Source: Candidatus Thiodiazotropha sp. (ex Gloverina cf. vestifex) (GTDB lineage: Bacteria > Pseudomonadota > Gammaproteobacteria > Chromatiales > Chromatiaceae). Taken from it: 7,079 nucleotides of DNA. This document shows, in pieces, positions 1-6,749 of this stretch (position 1 is its first letter; each line of letters starts with the position of its first letter). The notes beneath the pieces are model-generated. The model did no database searches. It was given only the letters and a program-made list of their open reading frames with translations, and had not been told where the DNA came from. Made by a program: the position numbers and the translations under genes. The stretch is from NCBI GenBank assembly GCA_025656435.1, contig JAHXHT010000123.1, positions 1-7,079 of the forward strand. The letters are read 5' to 3'.

Positions 1-86
1 GGTCGGGGCATAACGGCTGTCGCGTTGGCGAGTCGATTTTGGGGACTCGGATGTCCCAAAATCTTTCACGAGGTAGCGACACGCTT
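1..86. mobile_element. Non-homologous DNA interrupting glcB, possible mobile-element end
   Basis: From about position 86 to the window edge the DNA no longer encodes malate synthase in any frame, although glcB should continue for roughly 280 more codons. The segment contains a strong nested inverted repeat, described separately. An abrupt homology break plus subterminal palindromes fits the end of an inserted element; GGGGAC/GTCCC palindromes are reminiscent of IS200/IS605-like or REP-associated elements, but no transposase or terminal repeat can be seen here. A deletion or rearrangement junction is the alternative. Confidence 0.35.
18..81. repeat. Nested inverted repeat (hairpin) at the glcB junction
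   Basis: The inner stem pairs GATTTTGGGGAC (35-46) with GTCCCAAAATC (53-63), 11 bp with one bulged G and a six-base loop. An outer arm pairs TGTCGC (18-23) with GCGACA (76-81). It sits entirely inside the non-malate-synthase DNA and includes the premature stop. As RNA it would form a stable structure at the 3' end of the truncated glcB message. No T-run follows on the minus strand, so it is not a classical terminator. Confidence 0.65.
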
Positions 87-1403
87 GTTCACGCTGGTGC
101 GGCGTTCCTCATCCATGATGCCCATCTTCAGGGTAAAGGGTTTTAGATTAAGCGCCTCTTCAATTTTTCCAAACAGGGTGGCGGCAAAGGCGACTTCTTC
201 AGGACCATGCATCTTCGGTTTGACGATATAGATACCGCCGGTTTTTGAATTGCGAACGGTGCCGTTATTCTTGATATCGTGGATGGCGATCAGGCCGGTC
301 ATCATGCCATCCAGGATGCCTTCGGGAATTTCGTTGCCATCGCTATCCAGCACGGCGTCAATGGTCATCAGATGCCCCACATTGCGTACGAAGAGCAGGC
401 TGCGACTGGGCAGTGTATAACGCTCTTCTGTGGGAGAGAGATACTCACGATCCGGATTGAGTGTTCGTGTGATGCGCTTTTCACCTTTCTCGAGAACGGC
501 AGTGAGGTCGCCTTTCATGAGGCCGAGCAGATTGTCATAGATCAGTGCTTTATCCGCTGCATCGACTGCTGCCACCGAGTCTTCACAGTCCTGGATGGTG
601 GTGATTGCCGCTTCCAGTACCACATCTTTCACGCCGGCTGGATGGGTCTTGCCGATGCTGTGATTCCGGTCGATCTGTACATCAATATGCAGGTTGTTGT
701 TGCGAAACAGGATGCTGGTTGGATTGTCGGCATCACCGGTGTACCCCACGAACTTTTCCGCTTGAGCAAGGGTTGTTGTGCTGCCGTCAGCCAAGGTGAT
801 AATCAGGGTGCCGTCTTTGAGTTGATACTGTGTCGCCATTGCATGGTTGGAATCAGAAAACGGTACGCTCTCATCAAGAAAGTTCATGGCGTATGCTACA
901 ACCTTTGCACCACGCACAGGGTTATATCCACCGCTCATCTCTGCGCCTTCGGATTCATCAATGACATCAGTGCCATAGAGCGCATCATAGAGGCTACCCC
1001 AGCGGGCGTTGGTTGCATTGAGTGCATAGCGCGCATTCATCACAGGTACTACAAGTCGTGGTCCGGCCACTTCTGTGATTTCCGGATCAACATCACAGGT
1101 GGAAATGCTGAAGTCATCACCCTCGGGAAGCAGATAACCGATCTGTTCGAGAAAGGCTTTATAGGCCTGATGGTTGTGAGGTTGGCCTCGATGCTCAAGA
1201 TGCCAGGTATCGATCTGACTCTGGAGCTGATCCCGCATCTCTAGCAGCGCTCGGTTCACAGGTCCCAGCTCCTGGAGTATCTGTTCCAGGCTTTGCCGGA
1301 AGTCATCAGGCTCGATACCCGTACCCGGTGCGATTTTATCTTTCACCAGGTTATAGAGAACATTTGCGATTTTCAGATTGCCAACTTGTGTACGTTCGGT
1401 CAT
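66..1403 (-). pseudogene. glcB: Malate synthase G, C-terminally truncated
   Basis: Malate synthase G condenses glyoxylate with acetyl-CoA to malate in the cytoplasm, the step after glycolate oxidase. Residues 1-439 read as a continuous MSG N-terminal half: the helical start, the GNL/APGTGIEP region (8-31), RNNNLHIDVQ (234-243), the IQDCEDSVAAVDA segment (270-282), FVRNVGHLMT (338-347; R340 corresponds to the catalytic Arg), and GIMDEERRTS (428-437), which supplies a metal-binding Glu. Homology stops after VN (438-439); six unrelated residues follow before TGA. Full-length MSG is about 720 aa, so the second metal-ligand Asp, the catalytic base Asp and the C-terminal domain are missing. Downstream DNA does not continue the MSG sequence in any frame up to the window edge, so this is an interruption, not a simple frameshift. 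ATG start with GAGG nine bases upstream; it lies 45 bp after the preceding gene. A functional product is very unlikely. Identity is certain; the cause of truncation is inferred. Confidence 0.9.
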
Positions 1404-1433
1404 TTAATAAAGCCTCGATCATGGGCAGGTATG

Positions 1434-1469
1434 AAAAAGAAAAAAACCTCAGGCCGGACCACTCTCCGG
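1434..1469 (-). terminator. Weak terminator-like hairpin and T-tract between binding-fold gene and glcB
   Basis: Read on the minus strand, a 5-bp stem CCGGA/TCCGG (1465-1469 with 1454-1458, six-base loop) at the very end of the binding-fold gene is followed, after seven bases, by seven T, a C and five T (1446-1434). The stem is short and not adjacent to the T-run, so it would at best attenuate transcription into glcB. It may be coincidental. Confidence 0.2.
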
Positions 1470-2345
1470 TGGTAATACGGCACAACTTTCATAGGGGTGG
1501 CGTTGGGTAATCAGGCCACTGAAGAGATAGACATCCAGTAGGTGATCATAGTCGGCTTGGTCGATTTGCGGGTCCGGCGACCAGTTACCCATACGCTGAT
1601 ACGTCGAGATGGTTTGGACCAACACCTCCCGGTCGATATTGGGAAAGAAAGACGCCTCCAGTGAGGCGATCTCCTCAGCGGAGGTTTCAAGGACAAAATG
1701 GCTGGCTTCTCGATAGGCCCGCATAAATGCCTTAGCCATGTCACTTTTCAGCCAGTCTCTGGTAGCACAGAGACTACTGGAGGCAACGGGGCCGACGATC
1801 TCTCCCACCGAGGCAACCACATGACCCAGACCCTCCTTTTCCAACTGCTGAGGAAAAGGGCCTTGTTGATGAACATAGTCTCCCTGTCCATCCCGAAAGG
1901 CCCTGTCCATGGCTTCGACACTGCCTGCGTCTGTGATCTTTACGGATGACTCATCAATGCCAAGCTTGTTCAGGGCGTAGCGGAACATGGCCAGAGGTTG
2001 AAACAGATGATCGACAAGAATCTCTTTGCCGTTCAGTTGTTCCCAACTGAAACCTGGATCGGGCTGTCGACCGGCGATGAAGAAACCATCCAGGCGGTTA
2101 ATCTGGGCAAAGTGCACAATATCGATAGTCTGGCCCTGTTCCAGCTCAGCAAAGCTCGTCGCTACCGCAGACTGGGCGAGGTGAACCTCTCCGTTGCGGA
2201 TGGCATTCGGCACGGTACGTTCTGGGGTTGCGACGCTGTAGTGGGCTTCCAGTCCTTCAGCCTTGAGAAAACCTCCGCTAATGGTGGTAAGCAACGGTGA
2301 GTAAAAGGCTGAGTGGCGTAGGACCATGATATTGATCTTTTCCAC
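1449..2345 (-). CDS. NMT1/SsuA-type substrate-binding-fold protein without signal peptide
   Basis: 298 aa, resembling the periplasmic binding-protein fold of the NMT1/THI5-SsuA/TauA group. Supporting segments are the N-terminal HSAFYSPLL (11-19) followed by GGFLKAEGLE (24-33), the typical 'gff..egl' ligand-lobe start; AIRNGEVHLAQS (48-59); LNGKEILVDH (104-113), the usual second-lobe entry; and a C-terminal Y..MGNW..D..I...DY..LL.VYLFSGLI pattern (249-279). The chain starts directly in the first strand (EKINIMVLRH), with no signal peptide or lipobox, so it is probably cytoplasmic. The yeast Thi5 cysteine-rich active-site motif is absent. No ABC permease or ATPase lies beside it. Start is GTG, six bases after the glcF stop, with AGGA 11 bases upstream; the ATG at codon 7 is an alternative. 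Its place in the operon implies a role with glycolate or glyoxylate metabolism, for example ligand sensing or an enzymatic activity, but the substrate is unknown. A general 'ABC transporter substrate-binding protein' label would be the default annotation. Confidence 0.8.
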   Translation of the reverse strand: MEKINIMVLRHSAFYSPLLTTISGGFLKAEGLEAHYSVATPERTVPNAIRNGEVHLAQSAVATSFAELEQGQTIDIVHFAQINRLDGFFIAGRQPDPGFSWEQLNGKEILVDHLFQPLAMFRYALNKLGIDESSVKITDAGSVEAMDRAFRDGQGDYVHQQGPFPQQLEKEGLGHVVASVGEIVGPVASSSLCATRDWLKSDMAKAFMRAYREASHFVLETSAEEIASLEASFFPNIDREVLVQTISTYQRMGNWSPDPQIDQADYDHLLDVYLFSGLITQRHPYESCAVLPPESGPA

Positions 2346-2351
2346 GAGGCG

Positions 2352-3584
2352 TTATTTCCTTTGATCCTTTTGCATGGCTTCGTCGAGTAACTCGATCCAG
2401 TGTTGTACGGGAATCTCCGACTGGGATGCGAGGTGTAGTTGGCAGCCGATATTGGCAGTGGCAATCAGATCGGGCTTACCCTCTGTCAGACTGGAGAGTT
2501 TCTGTGTCAGCAGTTGCTGTGACAGTTCCGACTGCAACAAAGAGTAGGTGCCCGCAGAACCGCAGCAAAGGTGGCTGTCAGCAACAGGTGTGAGCTTGTA
2601 GTCGAGACGCTGCAGGATCGCCTCGACGATACCGGGCAACTTCTGGCCGTGTTGCAGCGTACAGGGAGAGTGAAAAGCGATGGGTTTGCCACCACCCTGT
2701 ATAGAGAGTGATGTCAGATCCTCTTGCGTCAATATTTCACCGATGTCTCGCGTCAGCGATGACACGGTAGCTGCCTTATCCGCATAGGCCGGGTCATGCC
2801 TCATCAGGTGGCCATACTCTTTGGCCATCGTACCGCAGCCGCTGGCGGTGATGACAATGGCCTCTGCTCCAGCCTCGATATGTGGCCACCATGCATCGAT
2901 GTTGCGCCGCATGGCCTGGCGAGACTCATCCTGGGCAGAGAGATGATGGCTGACAGCGCCGCAGCAACCGCTCTGGGGCTCACTGAGCAAAGAGATACCG
3001 AGTCTGTGCAGGAGACGTGCCGTGGCAGCATTGGTGTTGGGTGTGGCTGCTTGCTGAGCACAGCCTTCCAAAACCAGCATGCGCCTTTGATGTACGACTT
3101 CCGGTCGCACTGTCTTTGACTGAGCCTTGGGCAGCTTTCGCCGCAGATGATTCGGCATGAAGGGACTGGCGGCTCTGCCTAAGGTGAGTAAGAATGCAAA
3201 ACGACCGGAATAGGGTAGGAGCTGGCGCAGGCCATAACGTTTGAGTCTGTCGGTAAACGGGCGCTTGACCACGCCTTCGACAATCTCTCGGCCGATATCA
3301 GCCAGCCGGCCGTATTGAACACCGGAGGGGCAGGTCGTCTCGCAGGAGCGACAGGTGAGACATCGGTCCAGATGCTGTTGCGTTCGATGTGTGGGGATTT
3401 TTCCCTCAAGCACCTGTTTAATAAGGTAGATGCGCCCACGCGGTCCATCAAGTTCATCGCCGAGAATTTGATAGGTGGGGCAGGTAGCGGTACAGAACCC
3501 ACAATGTACGCAGGCACGCAGTATCTTTTCGGCTTCCTGACCTTCGGGAGTCTCCAAATAGGTTTTTACAATCGATGTTTCCAT
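2352..3584 (-). CDS. glcF: Glycolate oxidase iron-sulfur subunit GlcF
   Basis: The FeS subunit of glycolate oxidase, which passes electrons from the flavin subunits towards the membrane quinone/respiratory chain. The 410-aa length matches the E. coli protein (about 407). Two 4Fe-4S motifs of the CxxCxxCxxxC type occur at C25-C28-C31-C35 and C75-C78-C81-C85, each ending in CP. Two cysteine-rich CCG domains follow, with CCG at 207-209 and at 340-342, the heterodisulfide-reductase-like C-terminal half shared by GlcF and LldE-type proteins. All expected cysteines of these motifs are present, so the protein looks intact. ATG start lies three bases after the glcE stop, with GGAG nine bases upstream, indicating coupled translation. 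LldE and anaerobic glycerol-3-phosphate dehydrogenase GlpC share this architecture, but the GlcD and GlcE partners settle it as GlcF. Confidence 0.96.
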   Translation of the reverse strand: METSIVKTYLETPEGQEAEKILRACVHCGFCTATCPTYQILGDELDGPRGRIYLIKQVLEGKIPTHRTQQHLDRCLTCRSCETTCPSGVQYGRLADIGREIVEGVVKRPFTDRLKRYGLRQLLPYSGRFAFLLTLGRAASPFMPNHLRRKLPKAQSKTVRPEVVHQRRMLVLEGCAQQAATPNTNAATARLLHRLGISLLSEPQSGCCGAVSHHLSAQDESRQAMRRNIDAWWPHIEAGAEAIVITASGCGTMAKEYGHLMRHDPAYADKAATVSSLTRDIGEILTQEDLTSLSIQGGGKPIAFHSPCTLQHGQKLPGIVEAILQRLDYKLTPVADSHLCCGSAGTYSLLQSELSQQLLTQKLSSLTEGKPDLIATANIGCQLHLASQSEIPVQHWIELLDEAMQKDQRK

Positions 3585-3587
3585 GCC

Positions 3588-4652
3588 TTAGAGCTCCGCG
3601 TACATGCGACCGGGATTAAAAATACGCTGAGGATCAAAGGCCAGTTTTAGCCGTTGATGGAGATCCATGGTGGTTTTGGGGAGCGGTTGAAAGACCTGTC
3701 CCTGGCGGTCACCTCCACGGAAGAGAGTGGCATGTCCGTCGAGTTCACCAGCAGTTTGAAAAACCACCTGTGGTTTTAAGTCCGTTCTGATCCAGCGCAA
3801 AGCACCACCCCAGTCGATCAAGCATTTATCTGGAAAACTGTCACTGGGGGTCGAGGACGGTACTGAGATACGCCATAGGTCACCGCTGCCCTGGAAAAAA
3901 GCATGCTGATGCTCAAGCAGTTTTTTCCGCCAGAAGGCATCGCTGTCATCGATCATTTCACCGCCTATTGCGTGCCGGGCAGCTTCGACGGATGTTGTCG
4001 CACCAGAGAGGCGAATGTAAGCCCGCTCACCATCACAAACCGCAGCAGACAGGGGAATGGGCTTGCCGGACCAGGCATTAAATTGCTTGAGTGCATTTTC
4101 AGCGGAGCTGGTGATGGCCAGGGTAATCTCACTGGCTGGGATCGGCAGCACTTTGAGACTGATGTCGAGGGTCACCCCCAAGGTTCCCATGGCGCCGGTC
4201 ATCAGCCGGGAGACGTCATAACCCGCCACATTTTTCATCACCTCGCCGCCGAATCTCAGTATTTCACCGCGGCCATTCAGCACTCGTGTTCCAAGAACAA
4301 AATCTCTGGCAGAGCCGGTATAGGGGCGGCGAGGACCTGAAAGGCCAGCGGCGATGGTACCGCCGAGGGTTGCATGAGCGCCGAAATGGGGCGGGTCAAA
4401 GGGAAGCATCTGGCCTTTTTCAGCAAGGGCGGTTTCGATCTCATGAAGTGGTGTACCGCTGCGAGCGGTGATCACCAGCTCCTTGGGTTCATAACTCAGG
4501 ATGCCCTGGTGCGTGGTGAGATCCAGCGGTTCTCCTTGTGGTGATCTGCCGAGAAAGCGCTTGGTGTTCCCCGCCTGAATGTCGAGTGTCTGCTGCTCGG
4601 TCGCTGCTGAGACAACCTGCTCTTGGAGTAACTTCGCCTGGTCTCCATTCAT
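3588..4652 (-). CDS. glcE: Glycolate oxidase FAD-binding subunit GlcE
   Basis: The second FAD-binding (FAD_binding_4-like) subunit of glycolate oxidase, needed with GlcD and GlcF for glycolate-to-glyoxylate oxidation. 354 aa against about 350 in E. coli. Visible signatures: SGTPLHEIETAL (65-76), the typical GlcE opening of the FAD domain; DPPHFGAHATLGGTIAAGLSGPRRP (86-110), which includes the glycine-rich pyrophosphate-binding stretch; GEVMKNVAGYDVSRLMTGAMGTLGV (136-160); and the C-terminal FDPQRIFNPGRMY (339-351) typical of the family. It lacks the long C-terminal oxidase domain of GlcD, as expected for GlcE. Its ATG overlaps the glcD stop in an ATGA (4649-4652), a hallmark of translational coupling, so the three subunits are likely made in fixed proportion. 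No truncation or missing motif is apparent. Confidence 0.95.
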   Translation of the reverse strand: MNGDQAKLLQEQVVSAATEQQTLDIQAGNTKRFLGRSPQGEPLDLTTHQGILSYEPKELVITARSGTPLHEIETALAEKGQMLPFDPPHFGAHATLGGTIAAGLSGPRRPYTGSARDFVLGTRVLNGRGEILRFGGEVMKNVAGYDVSRLMTGAMGTLGVTLDISLKVLPIPASEITLAITSSAENALKQFNAWSGKPIPLSAAVCDGERAYIRLSGATTSVEAARHAIGGEMIDDSDAFWRKKLLEHQHAFFQGSGDLWRISVPSSTPSDSFPDKCLIDWGGALRWIRTDLKPQVVFQTAGELDGHATLFRGGDRQGQVFQPLPKTTMDLHQRLKLAFDPQRIFNPGRMYAEL

Positions 4653-6142
4653 GAGCCGGCCTCATCATCGTGTGGATGTTGATGGCTGCCAAGGGCACGA
4701 TACTCAGAACAGCGCTTCGGTGTGGGGATGCCCTTACCAGGATTGAGCCGGTCATCGGGATCAAAGGCACGTTTGACAGCACGAAACTGCTCCAGCTCTT
4801 CCGGCTTAAACTGGAAGCACATCTGGTTGATCTTCTCGATACCAACGCCATGCTCACCGGTAATGGTGCCGCCCACGGAGACACAGAGTTCGAGGATCTT
4901 TCCGCCCAGTTCTTCGGTCCGTTCCAATTCACCCGGATTATTGGCGTTATAGAGGATCAGCGGGTGCATATTCCCGTCCCCCGCATGAAAAACGTTGGCT
5001 ACCGGCAGGTTGTAGGTACGTGAGAGTTCTGCTGTCTTTTTCAGAACCTCAGGCAGGCGATGTCTCGGAATGGTGCCATCCATACAGTAATAATCTGGGG
5101 AGAGACGGCCTACAGCCGGGAATGCGGACTTGCGTCCCTGCCAGAAGCGCAGGCGTTCGGCCTCATCGTTGGCGGTACGGACTTCGGTTGCGCCTGAGGC
5201 CTGCAACAGTTCCCGCACAGCCAGAATGTGTTCGGAGACTTCCTGATTACTGCCGTCGACCTCGCATAGCAGAATAGCCGCTGCGTCGGTGGGATAACCG
5301 GCATGCACGAAGTCTTCGGCTGCCTGTATGGCAGGGCCATCCATCATCTCGAGACCTGCCGGGATAATGCCTGCTGCAATGATCTCACCCACTGCGGTTC
5401 CTGCCTTCTCAACATCATCGAAGGCGGCAAGCACTACCTGCGCCCGCTCTGGCAGTGGTAGCAGCTTGACTGTTACCTCCACCACCACACCGAGCATGCC
5501 CTCAGAGCCGATCATTAGCGCCAAAAGATCATAGCCTGGGCTATCGAGTGCATCAGAGCCGATGGTGATGAGTTCACCATCGACAGTTACCACTTTGAGT
5601 TTAAGCGTATTGTGGACAGTCAGGCCGTATTTAAGGCAGTGCACGCCCCCAGAATTCTCAGCGATATTGCCACCGATGGTACAGGCAATTTGTGAAGATG
5701 GATCGGGTGCGTAGTAGAGACCATAAGGTTTGACTGCATCAGAAATTGCCAAATTGCGCACCCCTGGCTGCACCCGGGCCGTTCGGTTGACAGGATCAAT
5801 CTCCAGGATCGACTTGAGCCGGGCCAGACTAAGGACCACACCTTTTGCCAAGGGCAGGGCGCCTCCGGAAAGTCCGGTACCCGTACCTCGGGCCACAACA
5901 GGTACGTCATGCTCATGACAAAGACGCATGACTTGCTGCACCTCATCGACTGTACGGGGTAGCACGACGATCAGAGGCAGTTGGCGATAGGCCGAGAGCC
6001 CGTCGCACTCGTAGGGATGTAAATCCTCGGATTCAAAGAGGATAGAGTCCGGTGGCAGAAATTTACCGAAGGCCGAGAGCAGGGTGGTCTTGTCCACCTT
6101 TAGCTGGGCGCTGTCTGTCTGCTGTTGTGAATGCAAACTCAT
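4649..6142 (-). CDS. glcD: Glycolate oxidase catalytic FAD subunit GlcD
   Basis: The FAD-linked catalytic subunit that oxidises glycolate (often also D-lactate) to the 2-oxoacid. 497 aa, matching E. coli GlcD (499). Motifs in order: PRTVDEVQQVM (62-72); the FAD pyrophosphate loop GTGTGLSGGALP (86-97); IACTIGGNIAENSGG (152-166); GSEGMLGVVVEVTVKLLP (212-229); then the FAD-oxidase C-terminal domain with DGTIPR (355-360), HAGDGNMHP (386-394), whose histidines belong to the active site, GEHGVG (429-434) and the closing DRLNPGK (464-470). The histidine-rich tail (H487, H489, H491) extends a little past the conserved end. It is first in the operon; ATG start with only a weak AGGA 11 bases upstream. 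D-lactate dehydrogenases share the fold, but the adjacent glcE and glcF make glycolate oxidase the best call. Confidence 0.96.
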   Translation of the reverse strand: MSLHSQQQTDSAQLKVDKTTLLSAFGKFLPPDSILFESEDLHPYECDGLSAYRQLPLIVVLPRTVDEVQQVMRLCHEHDVPVVARGTGTGLSGGALPLAKGVVLSLARLKSILEIDPVNRTARVQPGVRNLAISDAVKPYGLYYAPDPSSQIACTIGGNIAENSGGVHCLKYGLTVHNTLKLKVVTVDGELITIGSDALDSPGYDLLALMIGSEGMLGVVVEVTVKLLPLPERAQVVLAAFDDVEKAGTAVGEIIAAGIIPAGLEMMDGPAIQAAEDFVHAGYPTDAAAILLCEVDGSNQEVSEHILAVRELLQASGATEVRTANDEAERLRFWQGRKSAFPAVGRLSPDYYCMDGTIPRHRLPEVLKKTAELSRTYNLPVANVFHAGDGNMHPLILYNANNPGELERTEELGGKILELCVSVGGTITGEHGVGIEKINQMCFQFKPEELEQFRAVKRAFDPDDRLNPGKGIPTPKRCSEYRALGSHQHPHDDEAGS

Positions 6143-6170
6143 GCCTGATTATGTCCTGGTCAGATGAATC

Positions 6171-6180
6171 TTAGTACCAA
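6171..6180. promoter_or_regulatory. Possible GntR/FadR-type half-site palindrome upstream of glcD
   Basis: TTAGTACCAA is an imperfect palindrome (TTxGTACxAA) located 29-38 bases before the glcD start, between the candidate promoter and the gene. FadR-subfamily GntR regulators, which include GlcC, favour TnGT...ACnA half-sites. The spacer of three or so bases common in such operators is absent, so this is only a weak candidate. Confidence 0.15.
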
Positions 6181-6217
6181 AGACCCAACCACCGTTTCAG
6201 GCGACTGGCTCCATTGG

Positions 6218-6246
6218 ATTATCCTTATCGTCTATCATGTTGACGA
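6218..6246 (-). promoter_or_regulatory. Candidate sigma70 promoter for glcDEF
   Basis: On the minus strand TCGTCA (6246-6241, 4 of 6 matches to TTGACA) and GATAAT (6223-6218, 5 of 6 matches to TATAAT) are separated by exactly 17 bases. Transcription would start near 6211, giving a leader of about 70 bases before the glcD ATG. It is the best-looking promoter found in the upstream region by eye; no experimental support. Confidence 0.35.
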
Positions 6247-6421
6247 TTGATTGTTATCATCTGCCCAGATGCTTCAGCTATCAACATCCATTTGATAGTG
6301 AAAATCGTCTTCCACCTGGTAAGGGTTCGTGCCTGATGGATAGAGCCGGTGATCTTCTTCGAATTTTACGCTGTGATCCAACAAAGCTGTGTTTGATTGA
6401 ACCGGGAAGATCTACGGTAAT

Positions 6422-6448
6422 GTGTTCACCCATTTCAAGGGGAAACAC
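6422..6448. repeat. Inverted repeat, possible plus-strand terminator-like hairpin
   Basis: GTGTT (6422-6426) pairs with AACAC (6444-6448), with CCC (6429-6431) and GGG (6439-6441) able to extend the stem after two unpaired bases on each side. It is followed on the plus strand by TTATTATTTTAT, an interrupted T-rich tract. No plus-strand gene lies upstream, so a terminator role is uncertain. Confidence 0.3.
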
Positions 6449-6475
6449 TTATTATTTTATACTTACATTCAAGCA

Positions 6476-6490
6476 GATTCCTGTGGAATC
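6476..6490. repeat. Short perfect inverted repeat
   Basis: GATTCC (6476-6481) and GGAATC (6485-6490) are perfect complements around a three-base TGT loop. Function unknown; could be an operator or a small hairpin. Confidence 0.4.
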
Positions 6491-6526
6491 AGTTATGAAG
6501 TGCAGGATTCTAACCTCTCAATATGG

Positions 6527-6543
6527 ATTGTGCAACGCACAAT
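6527..6543. repeat. Perfect 7-bp inverted repeat
   Basis: ATTGTGC (6527-6533) and GCACAAT (6537-6543) are perfect complements around AAC. The 17-bp symmetry with a three-base centre is the size of a dimeric regulator operator, but no T-run or neighbouring start makes the role clear. Confidence 0.45.
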
Positions 6544-6631
6544 TACCCTTGTGTTGAATGGGATATACGACCGGTAAGTTACTCTAAAACAAGAACTATT
6601 CTACATATCCAATAACGTCACGGTCTCAGCT

Positions 6632-6656
6632 TGTCAGTTACCCATTTGACAGGTAA
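6632..6656. repeat. Two interleaved short complementary pairs
   Basis: TGTCA (6632-6636) pairs with TGACA (6647-6651), and TTACC (6638-6642) pairs with GGTAA (6652-6656). The pairs interleave, so they would be alternative hairpins; with no linker between 6651 and 6652 a simultaneous pseudoknot looks sterically poor. May be chance. Confidence 0.25.
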
Positions 6657-6686
6657 AAGTATTGAGTTGGTTTCAATTGATGGTTA

Positions 6687-6701
6687 GGCGTATAAAACGC
6701 C
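6687..6701. repeat. GGCGT/ACGCC hairpin downstream of the GGDEF remnant
   Basis: GGCGT (6687-6691) and ACGCC (6697-6701) pair around a five-base ATAAA loop, flanked by AT-rich DNA. It lies about 50 bases beyond the stop of the minus-strand GGDEF gene, a reasonable place for a transcript end, but there is no T-run after it on the minus strand. Confidence 0.35.
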
Positions 6702-6749
6702 AAATGAGCTTTTCTGTAAGACGTGTAATTTGCCCAGAGTGAAGTCTTT

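Larger units (their letters stand above)
6143..6749. other. Gene-free intergenic region between glcD and the GGDEF remnant
   Basis: About 600 bases with no convincing gene on either strand. The longest open frame (plus strand, 6237-6557, 106 codons) is cysteine-rich, lacks a ribosome site and resembles no family known to me. The region is AT-richer than the operon and has several short perfect inverted repeats, listed separately, plus the candidate glcD promoter near its left end. It may be decayed coding DNA or a regulatory spacer; I cannot tell which. Confidence 0.6.

Noticed and set aside
66..110. Premature glcB stop explained by a simple frameshift
   Set aside because: None of the three frames below position 86 continues the malate synthase sequence, so a one- or two-base indel cannot account for it.
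279..1244. 321-codon open frame on the plus strand, antisense to glcB
   Set aside because: It lies entirely opposite the clearly homologous malate synthase frame, and its cysteine- and histidine-rich translation resembles no family; it is a mirror of the codon bias of glcB.
3903..4340. 145-codon plus-strand open frame opposite glcE
   Set aside because: Fully antisense to the well-supported glcE and without protein-like features.
4649..6142. Alternative call of GlcD as a stand-alone D-lactate dehydrogenase
   Set aside because: The fold is shared, but the coupled glcE and glcF genes and a downstream malate synthase fit glycolate oxidase better.
6237..6557. 106-codon plus-strand open frame in the intergenic region
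   Set aside because: No ribosome site, odd cysteine-rich composition, no recognisable motif, and it spans several inverted repeats; most likely chance.
6684..6690. GTTAGGC, matching an integron attC core site
   Set aside because: No paired RYYYAAC core at a suitable distance on the same strand, and no integrase or cassette array; a seven-base match is expected by chance.
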